Assembly (NCBI GenBank): GCA_019914945.1
Contig: CM034112.1
Coordinates: 2,441,001-2,505,000 of the forward strand
Reading direction: 5' to 3'
Source: Typha latifolia
Taxonomy: Eukaryota; Streptophyta; Magnoliopsida; Poales; Typhaceae
DNA length: 64,000 nt
The notes beneath the pieces are model-generated. The model worked only from the letters and a program-made list of their open reading frames with translations. It was not told where the DNA came from and did no database searches. Positions 34,185 to 49,863 of the stretch are shown piece by piece. Positions within the stretch are counted from its first letter, which is position 1. Each line of letters begins with the position of its first letter. Both the position numbers and the translations under genes were made by a program.

Positions 34185-36735
34185 CTAGTGGTAGTGATTC
34201 AAATACTGAAGGCTATGATGGTGGTGGTGATGATTATAATCCCTGCCATTAGAGTCGCGAGTCACCTCGAGTAAAGAATCCCTCACTTGCTCGGCTTGCA
34301 CCAGTTCGCTGTCTTGTTTCTGTAGCAATGAAAAAATATAGATTAAGTTTTGTTTAATAAGATAGTAATTAATTGTGAGGTTAATTAAGTTGTAGATAAA
34401 TACCATGACTCGGAAAACATTCAAGACCAAAGGCTTGTGAGTGGTGACATTAGCATTGGTCACTTCAAGCCCTAAGGAACTCATTGCCTCCATTAACCTC
34501 ACAAATCCACCTTGCTTTTGCTCACATAGAACTTTGAGGAAGAATTCGTTGCCCTCCACCTGCCTCACCTCTACCTGTGGCTGCTCACCAAAGAAAGAAC
34601 TATAATTTAGCCTTATTATTTTTTCAAGAGGGCATTAAGTTGACAAAAAGAAATAAGGTTAAATTGTGGGTGGCGATATGCAAAAATAAAAATAGAAAAA
34701 CGTTGGGGGTTCTATTCGTAATGGTACAATGTTGTTTAAGTACCTCCATCTCATGTCCCTTGTCCTCGTTGCTCGATGGCTCGTGGTAATTTTGCTGCTT
34801 AGCGTTGTTGGTCATCACCATAGTATTATTATTATTATTTCTCGCACTATTCGGTGAATCCTCGTTCTCCAATCCATTTGGAATCGAAACTTCTATCAAT
34901 TGGCAATTGCTATTATTGTTGCTACCCTTCGCTCCATCGTCTTCGGGATTAGTTTCCTCTAATTCGTCTTGGAGATCCTTCACTTGCTTTTCTAATTCGA
35001 TTATGTAGTCAATTGCATCTCCAAGTATCGAAGCACGATCCATCTTAAGATTTCAATTAGCAACACGATTTAGCAAAAGATCAAGGTGTTTTATGTAACT
35101 ATATATATATAGAAAGAGAGAGAGTAGAGAGAGAGAGAGAGATGATTGAATATATGGTGGGTGACCTTTGTGATCTTTGGAACCAATGATCTCAAGGAGT
35201 ATAGCCTGTCGTTAAGCTTCTTTCTCCTTTTCCTCTCGGCGACGAGGTTCTTAGATTGGCCCCGCTTGCCGGACTTCCCCACCGGCCTGTTCTCGTCGTC
35301 GTCGTCGCCCGGATCGCTTCCCTCGGAGACTGAGTCGGCTCTTCCGGCGGCTTTCGCTTTGAGGGAGTCCTTGTCGTGAACTATTCAAGTCGTAAACGAT
35401 TAAAATCGCCGTTATAATTAGTTATTTTAATATCAGAGCAAAAGTTCAAATTTTGTCAAACCTATCTCACGAGATACGGACTCTGCAACTAAGCTCGGTT
35501 GTAGATTCTGTGCGGCGGCCGCAAAGGCCTGTTGATACACCACGGCGGGGCTGCCGCCGCCGCCATTGATCATGTCATCGAGCGACGGCATCGGCTGCGT
35601 GTCGAATAGCCCGTCATCATTCTTGGGATCGGAGAAGAGATCCAATGAAGCGGCGTAGAGCCGGGATTGGTCTGCCGGCACGTCCCACCGGAAGTCCGAT
35701 GCCGGCGGCGGGTGGATCCATGGTTGGAACTCATCAGTTTGGTCCTGGTGGTGGAAATAGGAACTATTTGGGTCTTCGTTGCTAATTGCCGTGGTGCAGG
35801 ACAAGACTAGGTCAATTGTTTGCTGGTCTTCACCCATCTATAGTTCGATAGCAATTACTTTTCCTAGTACGAATGATCATATAAACGTAGGTATTTATGT
35901 ACATGCAAATTAATCTAGCCATGCAAAGATCGTTGCGTGTAAAATTATAACTTAAATTAGATGGTTACTGGTTGTTTGGATCATCAAAATAGTGTGACAA
36001 TGTCGACGTCCTCTAATAAACAAGAAAACTATTTAAAACTTACATATTTAGAAGCACAGAGTTCCACTAGCCCACCTGGGACTGGAACCAAGAGACTTGT
36101 TTTAGCCCTAATCACATCCTGCACCAAAATGAAATAAGACTAATTTATAATGAAATAGAGGTAATTAATATATAGTATAAAGTAAGCAAGATAACCCACC
36201 TGAGAGATGGTGGATTCTGGCAAGTTGGTTTGCCAAATAGGTTGGTTGGATAGCAAGGCTTGTGCATGTATCCTAATCCATGAAATTCACATCAAATTAG
36301 CGAAATAGAAGTATAATTAATATAGTAGGAAGGAGAATAAATACCCCAAGGAGGAATCCAAAGGAATAGAGGAAGGGAGCTCCTTTAATGCATCACATGA
36401 ACTTGTTCTTGGATGCTTGAACATTGCATCCCTGCATGTCATTTTTGGTGCAGAAACTGAGTGAAATAATCCTCCTGCATTCTGAGTGCTAACTCCACTG
36501 CAGCAGCAACCCACCAACTCCAAGAATCTACACATAAGAGGTAGATAAAAAGTTGGAGATAAAGTATTCCAATTAGAAATTTAGTATATATATATATATA
36601 TATAAGCTCTTGCAATAAATTGTACCTTTGATCTGGAGACAATTCCCAATGGATGCAGTAGTCCCAATCATTTCTTCCCACAAGAGGCCTCAAGGCTTCT
36701 ACAATGTTGCTATGGAGTAGTAGTGAAGTCTTCAT
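34185..36735 (-). CDS. AMS: bHLH transcription factor, ABORTED MICROSPORES / TDR type
   Basis: Nine exons on the minus strand: 36735-36626, 36527-36345, 36272-36200, 36118-36044, 35837-35462, 35380-35166, 35043-34744, 34580-34404 and 34319-34185. They encode 547 residues (rice TDR is about 550). AMS/TDR is a nuclear regulator of tapetum development and pollen wall formation. The N-terminal MYC-type domain (1-147) has [49 protein letters not shown] and [14 protein letters not shown]. The bHLH spans about 315-372, with basic region [16 protein letters not shown], the E-box Glu (about 321), then [20 protein letters not shown]. The C-terminal ACT-like region (445-530) has [20 protein letters not shown]. 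It ends in a His-rich tail. Exon 8 is taken to start at PQVEV, as in TDR. A TATATATAG lies about 80 bases upstream of the ATG. No defects seen. Confidence 0.92.
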
Positions 36736-36812
36736 ATCTCTCCTCTCGTATTAATTTAAACCTATATGTGCAAGAATATATATGAAATGAGTTAGTTGTT
36801 GAAAGATGCTAT

Positions 36813-36823
36813 CTATATATACA
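36813..36823 (-). promoter_or_regulatory. TATA box of the AMS-like gene
   Basis: The minus strand reads TTTTGTATATATAGATAGC about 80 bases upstream of the ATG at 36735. Confidence 0.45.
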
Positions 36824-37116
36824 AAAGTGATCAGATTGTAACAAACTGGGATATTTCTGATCACTTTCACAAGTCAGCATTATAAAGATCAAAAGTAATA
36901 CTGTCAGGAGAATTTCCTGGCTTTCTAACTTTATGACATCTTTGACTCTAAAGAGAGTATATAAAAATATAGATAAAAGGAGAGGAAGGGGAAGAGGGGG
37001 AATCAGGTGATAGCTATGGGTAACTGCAGCATCTAACATCATACCACCATGTGGTTTCTGAATGAGCCCATGTTTTCTGATATGAGAAGGGGACGGAGAG
37101 ATATAGTAGTCCTTTA

Positions 37117-37151
<35 letters not shown>
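37117..37151. repeat. (GAT)n microsatellite
   Basis: About eleven GAT units, 380 bases upstream of the AMS-like ATG. Confidence 0.95.
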
Positions 37152-37232
37152 GTTAGGGTTTAAGTGATCACTACTAATTTTATATATATTGGCATATGAA
37201 AGTTGTTATGGGTAGGTGAATTGTAATAAAGG

Positions 37233-37239
<7 letters not shown>

Positions 37240-37283
<44 letters not shown>
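37240..37283. repeat. (CT)n microsatellite
   Basis: About 22 CT units in the AMS-like promoter region. On the coding strand of that gene it is a GA repeat, a known class of plant promoter element (GAGA). Confidence 0.95.
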
Positions 37284-37286
<3 letters not shown>

Positions 37287-37953
37287 TTTGCTGCTGTTAG
37301 GCTGGTAATGTACTATGTGGTCCTTTTGAGAATTTATACATATATTTTTATAAGCCTTGAAGTTTCATTGCATTTCTTTCTTGGTTTATAGAAGAAAGTG
37401 GGATTGCTAATCTCCTATTAGGGAAGCTAATTCTCTGGAGTATTGCCCCTGTATATAGGAAATTTCTGCAGTCTTTATAGTTCGGACAACTAAACTATTT
37501 CTTCTAAAAGGTGGCCACAACCATCCAAACTGTGTATAAAATGTTCTAATAAATCTATAAGAAAATCAAACTCATAACTTCTATTATATGCTCAGATAAT
37601 TAAAAAATAAATAAAAACTTATATTATATGAATATTTTCTCAGGTTCAGACAATTTTTGGAAGAATATTGAAACGTAATTTTCTAGACAATATATATTAG
37701 TAGCCACTGGAATATACTAAATAACACCATATATTTCAACCATGATCTTCCCAATTACAAACCATGCATACATAATTCATATAAAGCACACTCCAACATA
37801 TCGACATCCCTTTCACATAACACAAAGTACGTCGACAAGAAATTAATAATAAGAAGAGACCAAGAAAGAAGCACAAGCAACACCAAACCCCACAACTTAA
37901 TTTCACCGGTTAATTAATTTCTTCCCACTTTCCCCCCATCCACAAACAACTCC

Positions 37954-38397
37954 TCAGTTCCTGGTGCTGCTCCTGAACGATCCAATTGCCTTGACTGCCT
38001 CCCCTCTGAGCACGAACTTGTGGTAAATTGCAGCAGAGAAGGCTCCCAAGAATGGGCCCACCCAAAATATCCACTGTAAATTTATTAGTCATATATATAT
38101 ATGTATACATAATATCAAAAGACTAATGATAAATGAGAAGAAACACTAGTATTACTAGGTTTAATAATTAATTACAAACTTGCGTTATATATAACTTACA
38201 TGGTCATCCCAAGACTTGTGCTGGTTGTAGATGACCGCCGCGCCAAGACTCCTCGCCGGGTTAATTCCGGTCCCTGTGATCGGTATCGTCGCCAGGTGCG
38301 CCATGAACACTGCAAACCCAATTGGCAGTGGCACTAATACCTATCCATTGAAAATATTCAATCATCAGTTGACTCGAAAACTTAAATTATTAACTAG

Positions 38398-38428
<31 letters not shown>

Positions 38429-39653
38429 ATATATTTTATTATATTTGTTATTAATATATTATATATAGATATATGATAAATAATAAGATGTGCAGCACTT
38501 CAAACCATACAAGCTGAAATAATCTCTATGATAAAATGTTAGAATTAAAAAAGTTTACATAATTGTCACTGACTTTATTTGGCTCTTCTAAATGTGTATT
38601 TTTTTAAGTTAAATCTATCTAATGATAATTAATACTGAATTTACATTATAAAAAGCTATTTTATTCATATATAAATTATTTAAAATTGTCTAAAAACTAT
38701 GTAACATTATCTAATATCATAACACAAGGAAAAAAGACACCGACAACTATTCATACTCTAAACTACAAGATATTTTTTTTTAAGTAATTATATTTGTTAA
38801 CTTCAATTGTAATGGTAATTAAAAATTTCAGCGATAATTATGTAGAAATTGGCATGTGTATGCCCTCAAAAGCTTTTTATTTGCTTATATCCCCTCTAAA
38901 CTTCGTATTTATTTGAATACCCTTGAAAACCTATTATTTTTTCATGGACACTCTCTTGGTTACTTTCTGATAATTCTATGTTCAAATCTGAAATATTTAA
39001 TAGATGTGATATCCTTATTTAAGAGTAATATGTCCAAAAAAGAATAAAAGTAATTTTATCCTTTTACTATAAAATATAAGTATCTACGCAAAAGTAAAGT
39101 TCTCAAGAGCAGCCATGCAAAAAAATAATTAAAAAAATGAAGTATTTTGAGCGGATATATGGGTATAAAAATCAAACTTTAGAGGGATATACATATAAAT
39201 AAGGGATGTTAAGAGGGTATACATGCAAAAAAAAAAAAAAAAAACCATTAGAATTAGTAGAGTAAGAGGACGGAGGGAGGGAGCTACAAACCGGGACGTA
39301 GGAGTCGCGAGCGGTGCGCTTCGGGTCGGTGGCGGAGAAGACGACGTAGACGAGGATGAAGGTGCCGATGATCTCGGCGCCGAGAGCGGCGCCCTTCGAG
39401 TAGCCATCGGCGACCTCGTTGGCTCCGCCGCCGAGGGAGTTGTACGGATGCTTCATGATCCCCTTGACTATCCCGGCCCCACATATGGCTCCAAGGCACT
39501 GCGCGATTATATACAGCACGGCTCGCACCAACGACAGCTTCCGTCCCACCAACAGCCCGAACGTCACCGCCGGATTTATATGACCACCTTCCTCAATTCC
39601 ATCCATATAAGAAGGCGGCATCTTTTTAGTCCTTTCCTTCTACTTTTTTTTTA

Positions 39654-39693
<40 letters not shown>

Positions 39694-40016
39694 ACAAGGA
39701 ATTGGGTTTGTATGTACGTACCTGAGATGCCGGCGGTGCAGTAGACGAGAATAAAGATCATACCGCCGAAGGACCAGGCGACGCCGAGGAAGCCGACGCC
39801 GCTGCACTGCTCGGCCTGCGACTGCGACTTGTAGCCGATGACGGTGGCGAGGGAGACGTAAAGGAAGAGGAGGGTGGAGACGAACTCAGCGATCAACGCG
39901 CGGTACAGCGACCACCGGTGGAGCTCGCTGACGTCCAGGAGCGGCGCCGGAGGCGCGTCGACGTACGGTTTCTTGGTGATCTCCTCGGCCTCGAGGCTGC
40001 TCAGCTCCTTAGACAT
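37954..40016 (-). CDS. Plasma-membrane aquaporin, PIP2 subfamily
   Basis: Four exons on the minus strand: 40016-39722, 39587-39292, 38340-38200 and 38073-37954. They encode 283 residues, the PIP2 size, with the usual three PIP introns. It is a water channel of the plasma membrane with six membrane helices. The short N-terminus and the C-terminal serine-bearing GSFRSSTRN tail, a phosphorylation region, mark PIP2 not PIP1. The two NPA boxes are intact: HINPAVTFG (Asn about 103) and GINPARSLG (Asn about 224). The selectivity filter His (FMAHLATIP, about 212) and Arg (227) are present. The DAPPAPLLD and [10 protein letters not shown] stretches are typical. Exon 1 ends at GISG and exon 2 at SYVP. 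A TATATATAAAT lies about 55 bases upstream. TA and GA microsatellites lie in intron 1, intron 3 and the promoter. No residue looks damaged. Confidence 0.95.
38403..38428. repeat. (AT)n microsatellite in PIP2 intron 2
   Basis: About 12 AT units within the 950-base intron between exons 2 and 3. Confidence 0.9.
38554..38847. mobile_element. MITE-like element in PIP2 intron 2 (family copy 2)
   Basis: The left end TTTACATAATTGTCACTGA pairs with the right end, whose reverse complement is TTCTACATAATTATCGCTGA. The body of about 290 bases is AT-rich and non-coding. Same family as 32862-33304 and 42659-42996. Confidence 0.6.
39655..39691. repeat. (TA)n microsatellite in PIP2 intron 1
   Basis: About 18 TA units in the 134-base intron between exons 1 and 2, so they fill a quarter of it. 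Confidence 0.95.
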
Positions 40017-40067
40017 TGTGCTTGTGTTTTGGACTTTGGATGGATGGATAGAGAGGAGGGGTGAGGA

Positions 40068-40080
40068 TTTATATATAGAG
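40068..40080 (-). promoter_or_regulatory. TATA box of the PIP2 gene
   Basis: The minus strand reads CTCTATATATAAATCC, 52-64 bases upstream of the ATG, which implies a very short leader. Confidence 0.5.
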
Positions 40081-40354
40081 AATTTCTACTGGAGGATTCC
40101 AGTTAATGTTGTGAGAAGAATTATTAAATGGAGAAGTGGGGACTGGGTACAGCAAGACCATGTGACAAAAACAACAAAAATAAAAGGAACATTTATTATA
40201 AACACCCTGAGTTTATCTTTATTATTATTATTAAGTTTATATCCTACCCTTATATTTCACTTTTAATGCTTAAAACACACACATTAAGTTAACTCTAAAT
40301 TCATATGATTATAAAGACAAAATGTACGTGTGTGTTTTTGATAATGTTCTAAGA

Positions 40355-40358
<4 letters not shown>

Positions 40359-40421
<63 letters not shown>
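40359..40421. repeat. (AG)n microsatellite, about 31 units
   Basis: A pure AG run 340 bases upstream of the PIP2 start. It reads CT on the coding strand of that gene. Confidence 0.97.
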
Positions 40422-40423
<2 letters not shown>

Positions 40424-42658
40424 TCCAAGAAAATGGGGGTGTTAGGGCATCCAAAGAAGTCTTGTGGGAATTAGGGAATTTAAAAAAGAAAATCTAGAGA
40501 TTTGGTTAGTACTCTTTTAGGCTTTTCTTGAGACCATAAGGCCAATTTGATGAGGATACAAGGAGGCAATCATACTCATGGGTCATACAATAATTCTCAA
40601 TAATACCTCTCTTTTCTTTTATATATGCATATATTTTATGTCATTTTGGCTTGGTTTGCCAAATTGTACCATGAGAATGAAAAGGATGGGCTTGATATGA
40701 AATATATGGCACTAATTGATAACCACACCACAAGACCTTTTATGCTTTAAAATGTTTCAAAGACAACATGATAGGGATTGATATCAAAACATACAGTTTG
40801 TACAAAAGTTGGATGGATCAATTTGGTTGGTATGCACATAGGATGCAGGTGGTATAGAAAAGCATCATTTGAAGTTTTGAACCATATAATTGGAAATGAT
40901 AGGTCCCATTTGTCCATATATTGGATTTAAACTTATAAGATTTCAAACGGGAAATTTGCATTAGTGGTTTTACACTTATTTTTAACATTTGTAAATTTAA
41001 TTAACACATAAAAGAAATATTGTATCTAAGTTCAAATAATTTGTCTACTGAAATGTTTAAAATAATATTAAAGCTACATCTAGGAGGAAAGAAATTAGGT
41101 GCACCAAAACTTTAAGTTTCATCACACTTTTTCTCCTCCATTGTTTATTAGGAAGCTACTTCACATTTGAAATTCTTGAGAATTATAGTTTAGTTCTTTA
41201 AAATTGAATTGACTGGATAAGTTATTCTACAAATATTTGCCAAAAACATGGTGTTATTTGCAAACATTAAAGGAAAAAACAAATACAAAGTATAAAACAT
41301 AGATACACATATTTTATATAATTTAATAATATGATTTAGACTCAATCAAATCACCTCACGAGAGACATTAGGTTTGTTGGATCAAACCCGCTTATTTAGA
41401 TTTAGTTGTTTAATATTTTTGAATGACTTCTAGTTTTAGGCTGGAATGTTCAAACGACCTCAAGACACTACATATCAAGAACAATTTGAACAATCGACAA
41501 GGCATTTAAAACACATGACGTTGATTTCAGTCCAATTATGGTTGATATTGTTTGACTTAGGGTTACCCTCTAAATATGTGGAGAGCAATATAGTCTAAAG
41601 TATTTCTCTTCTTCTTCTACCTCTCATCTCTTTTAACCTTCTTTCCTCTCATTCTCTCAAGCTAAAGTCGTCGCTCACCAAGGTTGTCATCCTCCTTCCT
41701 CTTTCGAGCGCCGCAGGATCCTAATCCCTTAGAATTGACCCCTACTCACTCCTCTTCGCATCTAAACTATGGATCCACCACCATCATCCTAATCATAATC
41801 ATGCTCGAGGATAGAACCATATCAAGTAACAAATAGATGAATAAAATATTGTTAAGTATTAAAATATAGGATGCCTTACATACTAGTAGTTATTTATATT
41901 ATTATTCACACCATATCATATAAGTATTTACTGTTCGACCCTTGTAACACTACGCTAGTAAGTTTTATTAATGGTTAGCTATCATATACATGAATTAAAG
42001 CAACTATAGATTGAAAATGGCCTTAACACCTTTGAATAATTTTAAATAATTTTTTAGGTTTAGATAGAAATTAATGGAGAACTAAATTTTAAAGTCAAAT
42101 TAGGCATATTTAAGGTTTTATTTTTATTTTTTATCTTTAAAAATAATAAAATATTCTCTGTTCTATTATGTGCTGGTAGAGTAAAATTAACTCACGGTAT
42201 TCCGTAGGCATTAAAAGTAGATAATGAATGTGAATAATAATGAAAATAAAAACTAGATTATTTTTTATCAAAATTTCCTTAAAAATATGTATATATATAT
42301 ATATATTATATATTATGAAGCCTTGTGTTACAGGACCATGCATTATGTTGATGTTATCTTATAGCCACAAAATAGGCCTTTCTCGAAGTAATAGAGATTG
42401 ATGGAAATGGTAGCAAAAATGCCAGCGATAGTAACATCTATTTGGCCACATCTATTAATATTCTCAGATCTTTGAGCACAAACGTACAACTTTCTGATAA
42501 CAATTGAGCAAATCTAATAGCCGTAGAATTCTAATATCAAACAAAACGACACGAGGCCCAAAGAGTGGTAGTGTTTTACATGCAAAAAAATCCCGTGTAT
42601 CTCGTACTTGATAGTTCTAGTCCTTTCGATTGAGAAAAGAACGAAAAGAAAATGGATT

Positions 42659-42996
42659 TTTAAATTAATTGTCACTGAAAATTATCAAACTGCGGCTAAA
42701 ATCTTTTGAATCTTTCATTAATTTTAAGAGAATACTTCCAACAGATTATTATTAAAGTTAATAAATATATTTTAATTCCTAAAACACCCTCCTCCTTTTC
42801 TTTTAACTTAGAATATAATATATTTTATCAAGAATTTTTATGTCACATATAATAAGATATTTTTATTTTTTTTTATCTTTTTAAGTTTAAATTATGTTTT
42901 AATTATAATTAAAAGAATGATACTTTTGAGAAAGTACATTAATTTCCGTAACCATTATGATATTTTGAAAATTTTAGTGATAACTATGTAAATCCC
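42659..42996. mobile_element. MITE-like element (family copy 3)
   Basis: The left end TAAATTAATTGTCACTGAAA followed by ATTATCAAAC pairs with the right end, whose reverse complement is GATTTACATAGTTATCACTA then AAATTTTCAAAATATC. Same terminal motif as copies 1 and 2. Confidence 0.55.
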
Positions 42997-43453
42997 ACCA
43001 AATAAATAAATAAAAAACTATTGCTTGCACCACTCAAACTAGGAGGTCTAGAATTCATAAATTAGCAATTGGGTAATAATATTTCACGTGGTAGACAAAT
43101 GTGGACTGGTGGATCATTTCAAGGGAAGAAATGTTGTACTTATAATTTTATTTATTTATTTATTTCTAAAAGTAAGTTTAGTTTATTATCTAATAACTTA
43201 AGTTTTTTGAATAATTAATCATCTAACCTACACGATATTAGAACTAGTCACTTTTTCCGGATGCTCTTGTTTTATGGATATTTTAAATTTGAATTCTTGC
43301 CAAATCAGTTTAATTGGGACATCGTTAAATTTTATATTTTTATTAAAATTTAAAAAATTCTCTGAACTTTTCACAACTAAATTGTTGAAAGTAAAAACAA
43401 ATATATATATTATTATAAAATTTGTATTTAAACCACTGATATTCTCATATATA

Positions 43454-43489
<36 letters not shown>

Positions 43490-43883
43490 AAACACATATT
43501 TTTGGATTTTATTCTCGTAAACAAAACTTTTCAAAAGTAAAATACCTCATTACAATCAAATTCAATTTTTTAAAAATAATTTTCAACTAAACAAAAAGCC
43601 TGAGTTGTCAAATATTAATAAACTTTTAAAAATAAAATAACTTTATTACTTAGTCAGAGGCTCCGAGAAGGATCCCTTTCTTATAATTAAATTGCATAGT
43701 TATGTCCCAATTAATTAACTAATTCGTAGATTTATTAGTCTCTTTATGTAGAAAATATGATTATCCGATAAATTATAACCATGCATGGAAAAGTGACATC
43801 CCCAAGGAGGCTGTGAAGTATCGTATCGTTTTCACCTCCCATGCCATCTCGCCTCCACGCTACAAGTTGCAGTGACTTTGGTG

Positions 43884-43990
43884 GCCCACGTGGCACTATC
43901 CACATCAGCCAGACAGTGACACGTGTAACGTCAACGTCTGACGGCTACTGGATCCAAGAATCGATGTAATCAGCAGCCTATCGCACGTGG
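43884..43990. promoter_or_regulatory. G-box / ABRE cluster without adjacent gene
   Basis: Three CACGTG palindromes occur within 107 bases: CCCACGTGGC (43885-43894), ACACGTGTAACG (43919-43930) and GCACGTGGTT (43983-43992). Between them are ACGTCA (43928-43933), ACGTCT and TGACGG. These are core sites for plant bZIP and bHLH factors; ACACGTG and CACGTGGC are ABRE-like. The DNA is locally GC-rich. It lies 3.9 kb upstream of PIP2 and 0.9 kb beyond the MSI stop. Confidence 0.55.
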
Positions 43991-44919
43991 TTGAAATTGT
44001 TTCGGATTCTGCCATTTAGGGCTACGATTTTGCTCTTATCCTCTCTTTCTCTCCCTGGCCTTCTTCCTGGTTTGGTTGCTTACACCATTAGATTGTCCCT
44101 TCGGGTGGATGAGAAAAGAATAATAATTAGAATAAAAGGAGGGTAAAAAACAAAATGCCGCGTGTGATTTGGATATTCTATCTAATTGATTATTAGATAA
44201 ATATATCAAAAGTATCCGATGACTCTTGGCATCGAATTTGCTCCATTAAAAATCCTCGAATGCATGCGATTGTTATTAGCATGTTTAGATTTACCTGCAT
44301 ATTGTGTTGGTTTGCATTGAGTAAATTCTTATTTCTATTAATAAATTGACACGTTTTAGACCATCTAGGAATCGTTTGCTTTTATTCTAGAAAAGAAAAA
44401 GGAGCAAAGTTGAGAGCAAAATAATTATTTGATATCTTTTGTTAAAGATTTGTAGGAGGAGGTGAGACATTTTCTATAGTTTAAAAAGTTAGAAAAACTT
44501 TCTTAGGCAATCTAAAAGGTTCTCTTAGTTGGATGTGCAATTATGAGGCCAACATCTGGTATGCTGGATACCTATCAAGTGGACCCGGATCAATTATGAC
44601 CCAGAACAGTCCGAACTAGTCCTAGACTCTTGGATGTATGCTAATCAATCTGGATCCAGATCTGGTCCATTTGGTATTACTAAACACAGGGAGAAATGCT
44701 AACCAATTTATACAAATAGTCAGATTAGCTAAATCTCAAGCAATTTGCGATGGATTACTGATGACTTAAACATGGCTGTAGGACCCAAAAAAACAAAGGG
44801 TTATGCATCTAAAAAGTGGTCTGTCATTACTTCTAAGCATTTCAAAGTTTAACACGAGTTACTGTAGTAAGTTTCAACTTTCCATATTACACCAACAACA
44901 GAAAGATTGCATAAAAGAT

Positions 44920-49619
<4,700 letters not shown>

Positions 49620-49863
49620 CTTTTGGGGAAATTTTGGGGCTTTGGTTTAGCTTCAGCTTTTGCTTTAGCTCCTCTCCCGCCAAAAGTATAGTGCTGATAT
49701 AGTGCGCCATTGTTGGACATTTGACGTAATTGTCCCTCCTGATTAACTAAATTTACAACTGGAGCCCTGGCCTCTTTGCAAAAATTGCCTTCCATTCAAA
49801 TGTTCAATACTACTCATCGCCTTCGATTGCAATTTTCCACGCCACAACCGCCGGTTCACCGAA
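49620..49863. promoter_or_regulatory. Bidirectional promoter shared by MSI and MED4
   Basis: Only 244 bases separate the two divergent ATGs. No TATA box is visible. A housekeeping-type bidirectional promoter is the simplest reading, since both genes are complete. Confidence 0.7.

Larger units (their letters stand above)
36736..37953. other. AMS promoter and aquaporin 3' flank, with microsatellites
   Basis: Contains a (GAT)n run at 37117-37151 and a (CT)n run at 37240-37283, both upstream of the AMS-like gene, so they lie in its promoter. Beyond 37300 the DNA is AT-rich. The last 200 bases are the probable 3' UTR of the aquaporin gene. Confidence 0.6.
40017..44919. other. Gene-poor 4.9-kb spacer
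   Basis: Holds the PIP2 promoter, the AG microsatellite, a MITE (42659-42996), a TA run at 43459-43484, a G-box cluster (43884-43990) and AT-rich filler. Bases 41590-41800 are CT-rich, carry TCGTCGCTCACCAAGG and an ATGGATCCACCACC word, and could be the relic of a retroelement LTR end or of a leader, but no frame continues. The last 100 bases hold the 3' UTR of the MSI gene. Confidence 0.5.

Noticed and set aside
39223..39654. Plus-strand ORF of 143 codons over PIP2 exon 2
   Set aside because: Antisense shadow of the GC-rich PIP2 exon; it contains no known motif.
41590..41800. Possible gene start at ATGGATCCACCACC
   Set aside because: The frame stops after a few codons and no downstream exon was found.
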